Origin: Streptomyces sp. GQFP | GTDB taxonomy: Bacteria; Actinomycetota; Actinomycetes; Streptomycetales; Streptomycetaceae | Length of the DNA: 64,000 nt | Direction: 5' to 3' | NCBI RefSeq assembly: GCF_021545335.1 | Contig: NZ_CP089312.1 | Span: 5,332,001-5,396,000 of the forward strand | In this document: piece by piece, positions 40,795-48,121 of the stretch | Numbering within the stretch: the first letter of the stretch is position 1 | Layout: each line of letters begins with the position of its first letter | Translations under genes and position numbers: made by a program | Notes under the pieces: model-generated | Databases searched by the model: none | The model's input: the letters and a program-made list of their open reading frames with translations, nothing else | What the model was told of the DNA's origin: nothing

Positions 40795-42324
40795 GTGCCA
40801 CGTGGTGACGGTCGACTCAGTCATGATCTGCTCCCCGGCGAGAAGGGCCCCCAGGACGCTTGCGGCGTCTTCGGGGTCTGGGCCCCCGGCGAAGAGGTCG
40901 CCAAGCTCACTTACTTCGGGCTCTACGCCCTACAGCATCGAGGCCAGGAATCCGCGGGAATCGCGGTCAGTAACGGCTCCAAGATCCTTGTCTTCAAGGA
41001 CATGGGCCTCGTCTCCCAGGTCTTCGACGAGACCTCTCTCGGCGCCCTCCAGGGGCATATCGCGGTCGGTCACGCCCGCTACTCGACCACCGGCGCCTCC
41101 ACCTGGGAGAACGCCCAGCCCACCTTCCGCGCGACCGGCCACGGCTCCATCGCCCTCGGCCACAACGGCAACCTCGTCAACACGGCGCAGCTCGCCGAGA
41201 TGGTCGCCGACCTGCCCAAGCAGCACGACGGCCGCACCCCGCGCGTCGCGGCGACCAACGACACCGATCTGCTGACGGCCCTCCTGGCCGCCCAGAACGA
41301 CGACGACGGCAAGCCCCTCACCATCGAAGAGGCCTCCGCGCGGATACTCCCGCTGGTCAAGGGCGCCTTCTCGCTCGTCTTCATGGACGAGAACACGCTC
41401 TACGCCGCCCGCGACCCGCAGGGCATCCGCCCGCTGGTCCTCGGCCGGCTCGAGCGCGGCTGGGTCGTCGCCTCCGAGTCCGCCGCCCTCGACATCTGCG
41501 GCGCCGCCTATGTGCGCGAGATCGAGCCGGGCGAGTTCGTCGCCATCGACGAGAACGGCCTGCGAACCTCCCGATTCGCGGAAGCGAAGCCCAAGGGCTG
41601 TGTCTTCGAGTACGTCTATCTCGCCCGCCCGGACACCGACATCGCCGGCCGGAACGTGTACCTCTCCCGCGTGGAGATGGGTCGGAAACTCGCCAAGGAA
41701 GCCCCTGTCGAGGCCGACCTGGTGATAGCGACCCCGGAATCCGGCACCCCGGCCGCCATCGGCTACGCGGAGGCCTCCGGAATCCCCTTCGGCGCCGGCC
41801 TCGTCAAGAACGCCTATGTCGGACGTACGTTCATCCAGCCCTCCCAGACGATCCGCCAGCTCGGTATCCGGCTGAAGCTGAACCCGCTGAAGGAAGTCAT
41901 CAAGGGCAAGCGCCTGGTCGTCGTCGACGACTCGATCGTGCGCGGCAACACCCAGCGCGCGCTGGTTCGTATGCTCCGCGAGGCCGGGGCGGCCGAGGTC
42001 CACATCCGGATCTCGTCCCCGCCAGTCAAGTGGCCCTGCTTCTTCGGCATCGACTTCGCCACTCGCGCCGAGCTGATCGCCAACGGCATGACCATCGACG
42101 AGATCGGCACCTCGCTCGGCGCCGACTCCCTCTCGTACATCTCCCTCGACGGCATGATCGAGGCGACCACCATCGCCAAGCCGAACCTGTGCCGCGCCTG
42201 CTTCGACGGCGAGTACCCGATGGACCTCCCGGACCCCGAACTGCTCGGCAAGCAGCTCCTGGAGACCGAGCTGGCCGCAGGGCCCGCCGCCACGGCCGCG
42301 GCCGACGCGATCCGTCGCCCGTAA
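40795..42324 (+). CDS. purF: Amidophosphoribosyltransferase
   Basis: 509 residues. It catalyses the first committed step of purine synthesis, PRPP plus glutamine to phosphoribosylamine. The N-terminal propeptide precedes the catalytic Cys in DACGVFGVWAPGEEVAKLTY (about 23). The glutaminase domain shows LQHRGQESAGIAVSNG, GHARYSTTGAS and HNGNLVN. The PRTase domain has RLVVVDDSIVRGNTQRALVR (about 376-395). Cys residues near the C-terminus (WPCFFGI, NLCRACFDGEYP) fit the Fe-S cluster of Bacillus-type PurF. No ribosome site precedes the GTG, consistent with a leaderless mRNA. purM follows 60 bp downstream. Confidence 0.97.
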   Translation: MPRGDGRLSHDLLPGEKGPQDACGVFGVWAPGEEVAKLTYFGLYALQHRGQESAGIAVSNGSKILVFKDMGLVSQVFDETSLGALQGHIAVGHARYSTTGASTWENAQPTFRATGHGSIALGHNGNLVNTAQLAEMVADLPKQHDGRTPRVAATNDTDLLTALLAAQNDDDGKPLTIEEASARILPLVKGAFSLVFMDENTLYAARDPQGIRPLVLGRLERGWVVASESAALDICGAAYVREIEPGEFVAIDENGLRTSRFAEAKPKGCVFEYVYLARPDTDIAGRNVYLSRVEMGRKLAKEAPVEADLVIATPESGTPAAIGYAEASGIPFGAGLVKNAYVGRTFIQPSQTIRQLGIRLKLNPLKEVIKGKRLVVVDDSIVRGNTQRALVRMLREAGAAEVHIRISSPPVKWPCFFGIDFATRAELIANGMTIDEIGTSLGADSLSYISLDGMIEATTIAKPNLCRACFDGEYPMDLPDPELLGKQLLETELAAGPAATAAADAIRRP

Positions 42325-42384
42325 GCCCGTAAGCAGCCATAAACCTGCACTACGAGCAGTACGACACGAAAGTTCTCACAAGTC

Positions 42385-43464
42385 ATGCCTGAGACCCCTG
42401 GGACCGCTGGTGCCAGCTACGCAGCCGCCGGCGTCGACATCGAGGCGGGCGACCGCGCCGTCGAGCTGATGAAGGAGTGGGTGAAGAAGACGCAGCGCCC
42501 CGAGGTCCTCGGCGGCCTCGGCGGCTTCGCCGGCCTCTTCGACGCCTCCGCCCTCAAGCGCTACGAGCGCCCGCTGCTCGCCTCCGCGACCGACGGCGTC
42601 GGCACGAAGGTCGACATCGCCCGCCAGCTCGGCGTGTACGACACCATCGGCCACGACCTGGTCGCCATGGTGATGGACGACATCGTGGTGTGCGGCGCCG
42701 AGCCGCTGTTCATGACCGACTACATCTGCGTCGGCAAGGTGCACCCCGAGCGCGTCGCCGCGATCGTCAAGGGCATCGCCGAGGGCTGCGTACTGGCCGG
42801 ATGCGCTCTGGTCGGCGGCGAGACGGCCGAACACCCGGGCCTGCTCGGTCCGGACGACTTCGACGTCGCCGGCGCCGGTACGGGCGTCGTGGAGGCCGAC
42901 CGCCTGCTCGGCGCGGATCGTATCCGTACGGGTGACGCGGTCATCGCCATGGCGGCCTCGGGGCTTCACTCGAACGGGTACTCACTCGTCCGGCATGTCC
43001 TCCTGAACCAGGCGGGCCTGTCCCTGGACGCGCACATCGACGACCTCGGCCACACCCTCGGCGAGGAGCTCCTGGTCCCCACCAAGATCTACTCCCTGGA
43101 CTGCCTGGCCCTCACCCGCACCACGGACGTCCACGCCTACTCCCACATCACCGGCGGCGGCCTGGCCGCCAACCTGGCCCGTGTGATCCCGGACACCCTC
43201 CACGCGATCGTCGACCGCTCCACCTGGACCCCGGCCCCGATCTTCGACCTGGTAGGCAAGACAGGCGCGGTAGAACGCCTGGAACTCGAAAAGACCCTGA
43301 ACATGGGCGTAGGCATGATCGCCATCGTCCCCGAGGACTCAGCAGACGCAGCCCTGACAACCCTGGCGGACAGGGGCGTGGAGGCCTGGGTGGCAGGCGA
43401 AATCACCGACCGAGGCGACCACAAGACGGGCGCAGAACTGGTAGCCGACTACGCGACCAACTAG
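42385..43464 (+). CDS. purM: Phosphoribosylformylglycinamidine cyclo-ligase (AIR synthetase)
   Basis: 359 residues. It closes the imidazole ring, FGAM plus ATP to AIR. Visible: YAAAGVDIEAGDRAVELMKE (about 12-31), GGFAGLFDASALKRYERPLL, ATDGVGTKVDIARQLGVYDT, GHDLVAMVMDDIVVCGAEPL and the glycine-rich ALVGGETAEHPG, then HITGGGLAANLARVIPD. Length is typical. It lies 60 bp after purF in the same direction and is probably part of the same transcript. A Streptomyces repeat and a hairpin follow it. Confidence 0.97.
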   Translation: MPETPGTAGASYAAAGVDIEAGDRAVELMKEWVKKTQRPEVLGGLGGFAGLFDASALKRYERPLLASATDGVGTKVDIARQLGVYDTIGHDLVAMVMDDIVVCGAEPLFMTDYICVGKVHPERVAAIVKGIAEGCVLAGCALVGGETAEHPGLLGPDDFDVAGAGTGVVEADRLLGADRIRTGDAVIAMAASGLHSNGYSLVRHVLLNQAGLSLDAHIDDLGHTLGEELLVPTKIYSLDCLALTRTTDVHAYSHITGGGLAANLARVIPDTLHAIVDRSTWTPAPIFDLVGKTGAVERLELEKTLNMGVGMIAIVPEDSADAALTTLADRGVEAWVAGEITDRGDHKTGAELVADYATN

Positions 43465-43474
43465 GGGAGGGCCA

Positions 43475-43560
43475 GGCGGCGCAGCCGCCGACCCTAGGGG
43501 CGCGGGGAACTGCGCGAGCAACCACAACGCACGCGCACTCGCCCGACAACACCAGCCCCC
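43475..43560. repeat. Streptomyces interspersed repeat after purM
   Basis: It begins with the small hairpin GGCGGC-GCA-GCCGCC (43475-43489), followed by CCTAGGGGCGCGGGGAACTG and CGCGAGCAACCACAACGCAC. I recognise this wording as a very common intergenic repeat of Streptomyces genomes (from memory). It may act as the purM terminator. Confidence 0.65.
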
Positions 43561-43608
43561 GACCCAATAGGCGCCCCCGCCCAACCCAAGCGGAGCGGCA
43601 ACGCACAA

Positions 43609-43642
43609 AACCCGGTCCGGCGCTTGGATCGCCCGGACCGGG
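43609..43642. terminator. Hairpin between convergent purM and DUF3073 genes
   Basis: CCCGGTCCGG and CCGGACCGGG flank a loop of about a dozen bases (CGCTTGGATCGC). Placed between converging genes, it can end transcription from either side. Confidence 0.65.
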
Positions 43643-43716
43643 AGAGGTGCAGCTGATGCCTACAGGTACAGGATCTGTGTCGACATGTTCAGCGCGCCGC
43701 AGGCAGACGTAAAACG

Positions 43717-43980
43717 TCAAGCACCGCGACGTTGTTGCGACGAGGGGCCTGAGGACTGGTCGTCCTCATCCTCATCGTCGTCGTTGTACAGATCCGCGTA
43801 CTGAGCGTACGGGTCGTCTTCTTCCTCGTCGTCGTCCTCGAACGGCTCGCCATTCGGCGGCTGGCTCGAAGTCGAAGCGCCCAGCTCATTGGCCAGACGC
43901 GAGAGGTCAGTCCCGCCGCTGCTGTACTTCAGCTGGCGGGCGACCTTCGTCTGCTTGGCCTTTGCCCGGCCGCGCCCCAT
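43717..43980 (-). CDS. DUF3073 protein
   Basis: 87 residues. The basic N-terminus MGRGRAKAKQTKVARQLKYS, then GTDLSRLANELG, is the DUF3073 signature of actinobacteria. The C-terminal half is very acidic (EPFEDDDEEEDDPYAQYADL, DDEDEDDQ) and disordered. The split of basic head and acidic tail suggests binding to nucleic acid or ribosome. I use the ATG at 43980; the longer frame upstream is not protein-like. It is convergent with purM, and this neighbour pair is familiar from other Streptomyces. Confidence 0.85.
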   Translation of the reverse strand: MGRGRAKAKQTKVARQLKYSSGGTDLSRLANELGASTSSQPPNGEPFEDDDEEEDDPYAQYADLYNDDDEDEDDQSSGPSSQQRRGA

Positions 43981-44268
43981 GGCTCGACCCCCTCGGATAC
44001 GGGGCTCGGTGGCCCCAGAGTCTTGACACGCGTTCATGTTCTGGAACGGGCTCTCCGCAGAGAGACCGGTCCGTAGGGCTTCCACGGTACCTGAGCCCAC
44101 GCCCATACGGTACGTCGCCCGCAGCACGTGCCGATGCCCAGCACCCGCGAGGTGCCCTGTCCCCGCTGGTCAACCGCGATTTTAACCACTTCTTCGCGGC
44201 CGACCCGCCGACGGGAGTGAGAGTTCTCTCCAACACCCCGTCGGCAGGTACCTCCGCGCTCCGCGGAC

Positions 44269-45369
44269 CTACCGGTTCCGCCGGGCCTCCGCCATCCGCT
44301 GCTCGGCGATCCGGTCGGCCGCCGCGGCCGGCGGAATCCCGTCCGTCTTCGCACGTGCGAATATGGCCAGCGTGGTGTCGTAGATCCGGGCCGCCTTCGC
44401 CTTGCACCGCTCGAAGTCGAACCCGTGCAGTTCGTCGGCCACCTGGATCACGCCACCGGCGTTCACGACGTAGTCGGGCGCGTAGAGGATCCCGCGGTCC
44501 GCGAGGTCCTTCTCGACGCCCGGGTGCGCGAGCTGGTTGTTGGCGGCGCCGCACACGATCCTGGCGGTCAGCACCGGGACCGTGTCGTCGCTCAACGCCC
44601 CGCCCAGCGCGCAGGGCGCGTAGATGTCCAGCCCCTCGGTCCGGATCAGCGCGGCGGTGTCGGCGACGGCCGTGACCCCGCCGTCCGCGTGCGTGGCCAG
44701 AATCCGACGTACGGCGTCCTCCCGTACGTCCGTGATCACGACCTCGGCGCCTTCCTCGCGCAGATGCCGCACCAGGTGGTGCCCGACCTTGCCGACCCCC
44801 GCGACACCAATGAGGCGCCCGCGCAGCGACGGATCGCCCCACAGATGCTGGGCGGAGGCCCGCATCCCCTGATACACGCCGAAGGCGGTCAGCACGGACG
44901 AATCACCCGCACCGCCGTTCTCCGGGGACCGCCCGGTCGTCCAGCGGCACTCGCGCGCGACCACGTCCATGTCGGCCACATACGTACCGACGTCACACGC
45001 GGTGACGTACCGCCCGCCGAGCGAGGCCACGAACCGCCCGTACGCGAGAAGCAGTTCCTCGCTCTTGATGGTGTCCGGATCGCCGATGATCACGGCTTTG
45101 CCGCCGCCGTGGTCGAGGCCGGCCATGGCGTTCTTGTACGACATCCCGCGCGCGAGGTTCAGCGCGTCGGCGACGGCCTCCGCCTCGGTCGCGTACGGGT
45201 AGAAGCGGGTACCGCCGAGCGCGGGGCCCAGGGCGGTGGAGTGGATGGCGATGACGGCCTTGAGGCCGGAGGGCCGGTCCTGGCAGAGCACGACTTGCTC
45301 ATGACCCCCCTGGTCCGAGTGGAACAGGGTGTGCAGTACATCAGCAGGCGCGCCGGTTACGTCGGTCAC
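44269..45369 (-). CDS. vdh: Valine (branched-chain amino acid) dehydrogenase
   Basis: 366 residues, Glu/Leu/Phe/Val dehydrogenase family. It oxidatively deaminates valine, leucine or isoleucine with NAD+, feeding acyl-CoA precursors to fatty-acid and polyketide synthesis. Catalytic Lys residues lie in [20 protein letters not shown] to [20 protein letters not shown] (about 77-96). The Rossmann motif is [20 protein letters not shown] (about 187-206). [15 protein letters not shown] and [20 protein letters not shown] are family hallmarks. GTG at 45369 gives the usual length; the longer frame is rejected. The next gene upstream is divergent. Confidence 0.93.
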   Translation of the reverse strand: MTDVTGAPADVLHTLFHSDQGGHEQVVLCQDRPSGLKAVIAIHSTALGPALGGTRFYPYATEAEAVADALNLARGMSYKNAMAGLDHGGGKAVIIGDPDTIKSEELLLAYGRFVASLGGRYVTACDVGTYVADMDVVARECRWTTGRSPENGGAGDSSVLTAFGVYQGMRASAQHLWGDPSLRGRLIGVAGVGKVGHHLVRHLREEGAEVVITDVREDAVRRILATHADGGVTAVADTAALIRTEGLDIYAPCALGGALSDDTVPVLTARIVCGAANNQLAHPGVEKDLADRGILYAPDYVVNAGGVIQVADELHGFDFERCKAKAARIYDTTLAIFARAKTDGIPPAAAADRIAEQRMAEARRNR

Positions 45370-45612
45370 TGTGGTGACTCCAGGGTAAGTAGCGGCGGTT
45401 GGGGCTGGAGCCCGTACGGGTGGCGGGCCTCCGTGGGCATGAGAGTAAAGCCCCTCCCCGGCCTCCGTACGCCAACCGTCCCCGCAGTGCCAAGGATCAC
45501 CCACGGGTGACGTGAGACCGTACGACGGTTTGCATAATTTTCCCGTGCTGCTGTGTGCTGGTTCTGCTGTTTATCTGGGTTTTCCTGGCTGTCCAGGGGG
45601 GAGGGAGCAGGC

Positions 45613-46467
45613 GTGCCCAAGGTGTCCTCGGTGATCGTTCCGTACGCGTCCTACTTGCGCGTCTACGAGCCGCTGGCGGCCTTTCCGGAGCCGGAGCGCG
45701 GCCACTGGGCGCGCTACGCCCGGCGGCCCGACCGGCCCTCGTACCAGGACGAACTGCGCCGTTCCCTGGCCGACCTGCTGCCCACCCCGCCGGTCGCGGT
45801 GCCGGTGCACGAGAGCGCCGACGCGTTCGTGACCGAGGTCGACGGGGTGGTCTGCGTCTGCCCCTGGCGCACCAGGCTGCGCGGCTGGCAGGCGCTGGGC
45901 GAGCTGGCCGGGGAACTGCCCGCGCCGGTCCTGGACGCCGTTCTGCCGCCTCTCGTACGCCATCAGGCCACCCAGGACTACGAGCGCTGGCTGACCCGCA
46001 ACCCGGACGCCCGCCCATGGATCCGCACGGCGACCTGGGAGGTGCCGCTGGACTGGTTCGTGCTGGTCTCCGACGAGGAGCGCGAGTACGACAAGGGTTC
46101 GGGGGCCGACGAGGGCGCGGCGCCGCCCGTACTGCGCTACCGGACGCCGATGGTCCAGGCGCGGCGGCGCGTGGCGCGGGGTCTGCGGACCCTGCGGGAC
46201 ACCCTCGACGAGGGGCCGCTGATCGACGAGCTGCTGGACGTCGGGCGGTGGCTGGAGGAGTTCCATCCGCGGTCGCTGGTCGAGCTGGACTACGGCGGGC
46301 TCGTGCACGTACTCCCGGCCGGTGAGCTGGCCGGCGACCACTCGGCGGCGGACGTGGCCGAGGGCATCGAGGCGCTGCGCGACGGGGACGGCGAGGCGGC
46401 CGGGGAGGCGTACGGGCGGCTCGTGGACCGGTGGCGGGCGGTGCGGGACCGGCGGTCGGCGAACTGA
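45613..46467 (+). CDS. Conserved hypothetical protein between vdh and bldC
   Basis: 284 residues, soluble, no signal peptide or membrane span. It begins PKVSSVIVPYASYLRVYEPL and contains DYERWLTRNPDARPWIRTAT with VPLDWFVLVSDEERE in the middle, and ARRRVARGLRTLRDTLDEGP, then WLEEFHPRSLVELDYGGLVH. The GTG at 45613 has GGGAGCAGG just upstream. The gene keeps its place between vdh and bldC as in other Streptomyces, by memory. I do not recognise a functional family. Confidence 0.75.
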   Translation: MPKVSSVIVPYASYLRVYEPLAAFPEPERGHWARYARRPDRPSYQDELRRSLADLLPTPPVAVPVHESADAFVTEVDGVVCVCPWRTRLRGWQALGELAGELPAPVLDAVLPPLVRHQATQDYERWLTRNPDARPWIRTATWEVPLDWFVLVSDEEREYDKGSGADEGAAPPVLRYRTPMVQARRRVARGLRTLRDTLDEGPLIDELLDVGRWLEEFHPRSLVELDYGGLVHVLPAGELAGDHSAADVAEGIEALRDGDGEAAGEAYGRLVDRWRAVRDRRSAN

Positions 46468-46514
46468 CCGTCGATCCCGTTCAGAACTGACAGTTCGTCA
46501 AAAAAGGACTCCCT

Positions 46515-46535
46515 GGAACGTGAGTTCCATTTTTG
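46515..46535 (+). terminator. Intrinsic terminator with U-tract
   Basis: TGGAAC-GTGA-GTTCCA followed by TTTTT. An A-run (46501-46506) lies on the other side. It ends the transcript of the hypothetical gene and isolates the bldC leader. U-tracts are uncommon in this genome, so it stands out. Confidence 0.8.
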
Positions 46536-46740
46536 TGGGACGCTCTTGGGGCTGCCGTGGGACGTAGGTCCCGATCCGGGCGTTTGTGTCAAGCGTGACG
46601 GACCGCACGTACAGGTGGCTTGCGTCCCTTGCCCCTCCTCGTGCCAAAATAGGACAAGGAGTCCGGGGGAGGCTCTATCTGCCCATCTTTGGGTGGAATC
46701 TCAGCATTGCACGCTATGGGGGGTCTCGTGACTCCTGATC

Positions 46741-46767
46741 GCCAGTGTGACTGATCGTCACACTGGC
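46741..46767. promoter_or_regulatory. 27-nt perfect inverted repeat in the bldC upstream region
   Basis: GCCAGTGTGA and TCACACTGGC flank CTGATCG. It lies about 235 bp before the bldC ATG. It could be a regulator-binding dyad or an RNA hairpin. No U-tract follows, which argues against a simple terminator. Confidence 0.55.
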
Positions 46768-46871
46768 GTGACTGTCCGCTATGACATGGTCCATTGGCTT
46801 CCGTCGCCGATGGGCACCTGGGAGGGCAATTCCATCGGTTTGGCCTACGCGGTTGGACAGATGGTGTAGTT

Positions 46872-46904
46872 GTAGTGCCGAGGACAAGCCGTTCGTCCTA
46901 TAAC
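46872..46904 (+). promoter_or_regulatory. Candidate bldC promoter
   Basis: TATAAC at 46899-46904 is a good -10 hexamer, about 100 bp upstream of the ATG. TTGTAG around 46870-46875 is a weak -35 with slightly long spacing. The rest of the 535-bp gap (46468-47002) holds the terminator and inverted repeat listed separately and no gene. Confidence 0.4.
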
Positions 46905-47002
46905 CGACTCGACCCGCGTCCGCCATTTCGGGCAACGCGGGTCAAGGTGCAGAATTTAGAGGAATGAACCGAGAAGGTTCGGTTCTCCCGAGGAGGCCGC
47001 TC

Positions 47003-47209
47003 ATGACCGCTCGCACCCCTGATGCCGAGCCGCTGCTGACCCCGGCTGAGGTCGCCACCATGTTCCGCGTCGACCCCAAGACGGTCACGCGGTGGGCGAA
47101 GGCCGGCAAGCTCACATCCATTCGCACGCTCGGCGGACACCGCCGTTACCGCGAGGCCGAGGTTCGCGCTCTGCTTGCGGGCATTCCGCAGCAGCGCAGC
47201 GAGGCCTGA
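47003..47209 (+). CDS. bldC: Developmental regulator BldC (MerR-like small DNA-binding protein)
   Basis: 68 residues, the full length of BldC. MTARTPDAEPLLTPAEVATM leads into the winged helix-turn-helix: EVATMFRVDPKTVTRWAKAG, KLTSIRTLGGHRRYREAEVR. It lacks the effector domain of true MerR proteins. BldC binds head-to-tail on direct repeats and delays entry into development. GAGGAGG lies six bases before the ATG at 47003. A long upstream region and a strong downstream terminator show it is monocistronic. Confidence 0.97.
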   Translation: MTARTPDAEPLLTPAEVATMFRVDPKTVTRWAKAGKLTSIRTLGGHRRYREAEVRALLAGIPQQRSEA

Positions 47210-47390
47210 CCAACTGAATAGTCGGACGTTTCGGCAGGTCCCCCAACTATCGGCCGAGCCGTCCGGCGGCAACACCAGCAAGAACAGCAGTAGCAACAGC
47301 ACCAACAGCTTCAACGACGTGGGTCTGCCCCAACAGGCCTGACGCTCAAGGCAGTTCCGTCAGTTCCATGGCTTCAAGCGTGCGTCGTAG

Positions 47391-47431
47391 AGATCGCGCT
47401 GGACTCCGCCGAGTCCAGCGCGATCTTTTTT
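47391..47431 (+). terminator. Strong intrinsic terminator downstream of bldC
   Basis: AGATCGCGCTGGACTC and GAGTCCAGCGCGATCT form a perfect 16-bp stem with a CGCC loop, followed by six T (47426-47431). It is 180 bp after the bldC stop, so bldC mRNA has a long 3' UTR. Confidence 0.9.
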
Positions 47432-47540
47432 GTGCCCATCGTGGGTGGTGGCACGTGGTGGCACGTGGTCCTGTGAGCGGGCTTGTTGGAGTCTGAGGAG
47501 GCTGGTGCAATTGCACATATTAAATTGACCGGTTGTAGGT

Positions 47541-47562
47541 GGTGGGTAAGAACCCACCTTTT
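47541..47562 (+). terminator. Second U-tract hairpin, possible end of a short RNA
   Basis: GGTGGGT-AAGA-ACCCACC followed by TTTT. It lies 110 bp beyond the bldC terminator, pointing rightward, with no annotated gene in between. The 47432-47540 stretch includes a duplicated word (GGTGGCACGTGGTGGCACGT) and an unusually AT-rich segment (TTGCACATATTAAATTGACC). A small RNA is possible. Confidence 0.5.
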
Positions 47563-47624
47563 GAAAACTCATGCGGTGACACCCGTCACATGCCCTGCAT
47601 CTTGTTGACGAAGCGGCAAGAGTG

Positions 47625-47819
47625 CTAGTGGGACGTGCTGTTGGCACCGGGTGCCTCGTCCGCCTCGGTGTTCGTCTCCGTGTCCGAGTGCTCCAGGGCG
47701 AGCCTCAGTAACCGGTGGCAGATCGGACAGTGCCGCGTGAGATGGCGGTACCCGCTGGCGGCCGACAGATGTGCCCGAAGCAGAGCACGCGTCTCATGCC
47801 GCCGCGTGGACGCCGCCAT
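47625..47819 (-). CDS. DUF6274-like small protein with a Cys-x-x-Cys motif
   Basis: 64 residues: MAASTRRHETRALLRAHLSA, then GYRHLTRHCPICHRLLRLAL and an acidic tail. The CPICH and flanking His residues suggest a single metal site. It matches small Streptomyces proteins I recall as DUF6274. GGAGGTGGCGT directly precedes the ATG at 47819. It lies between bldC and the tRNA-Asp/hrpA region. Confidence 0.75.
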   Translation of the reverse strand: MAASTRRHETRALLRAHLSAASGYRHLTRHCPICHRLLRLALEHSDTETNTEADEAPGANSTSH

Positions 47820-47906
47820 ACGCCACCTCCAGAAGGGGGACAGGGCAACGAAGGCCCTGCTCTCTGGGTACCTGGGGAGGGCGGCGCCGTCAATAAGGCG
47901 ACAACG

Positions 47907-47942
47907 CGAGGAGGCCCGAGTCGTGAGACTCGGGCCTCCTCG
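47907..47942. terminator. Perfect 16-bp hairpin after tRNA-Asp
   Basis: CGAGGAGGCCCGAGTC and GACTCGGGCCTCCTCG surround GTGA. It lies 10 bp beyond the 3' end of the leftward tRNA-Asp and should terminate it. Confidence 0.8.
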
Positions 47943-47952
47943 TACTTCACTG

Positions 47953-48027
47953 CGGTCCTGACGGGATTTGAACCCGCGGCCTCCACCTTGACAGGGTGGC
48001 GAGCACTCCAAACTGCTCCACAGGACC
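47953..48027 (-). tRNA. tRNA-Asp(GTC), copy 1
   Basis: GGTCCTG acceptor, D-arm GGAGCAGTTTGGAGTGCTC, anticodon stem CCACC with loop CTGTCAA giving GTC, T-arm GCGGGTTCAAATCCCGT. 75 nt. Sequence identical to the copy at 53069-53143. Confidence 0.95.
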
Positions 48028-48121
48028 AGGTTTCGCGGCACTTGTTGCTGCGCTGTGCTGCGAAAAGAGACTGTACAGGAGGGTGAGCCCAGGGTCGAAC
48101 TCACCCAACGTGCCGGGGGCG

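Noticed and set aside
47217-47345. Separate small gene after bldC
   Set aside because: The Ser/Asn-rich frame has no start codon or ribosome site; kept only as a low-interest finding.
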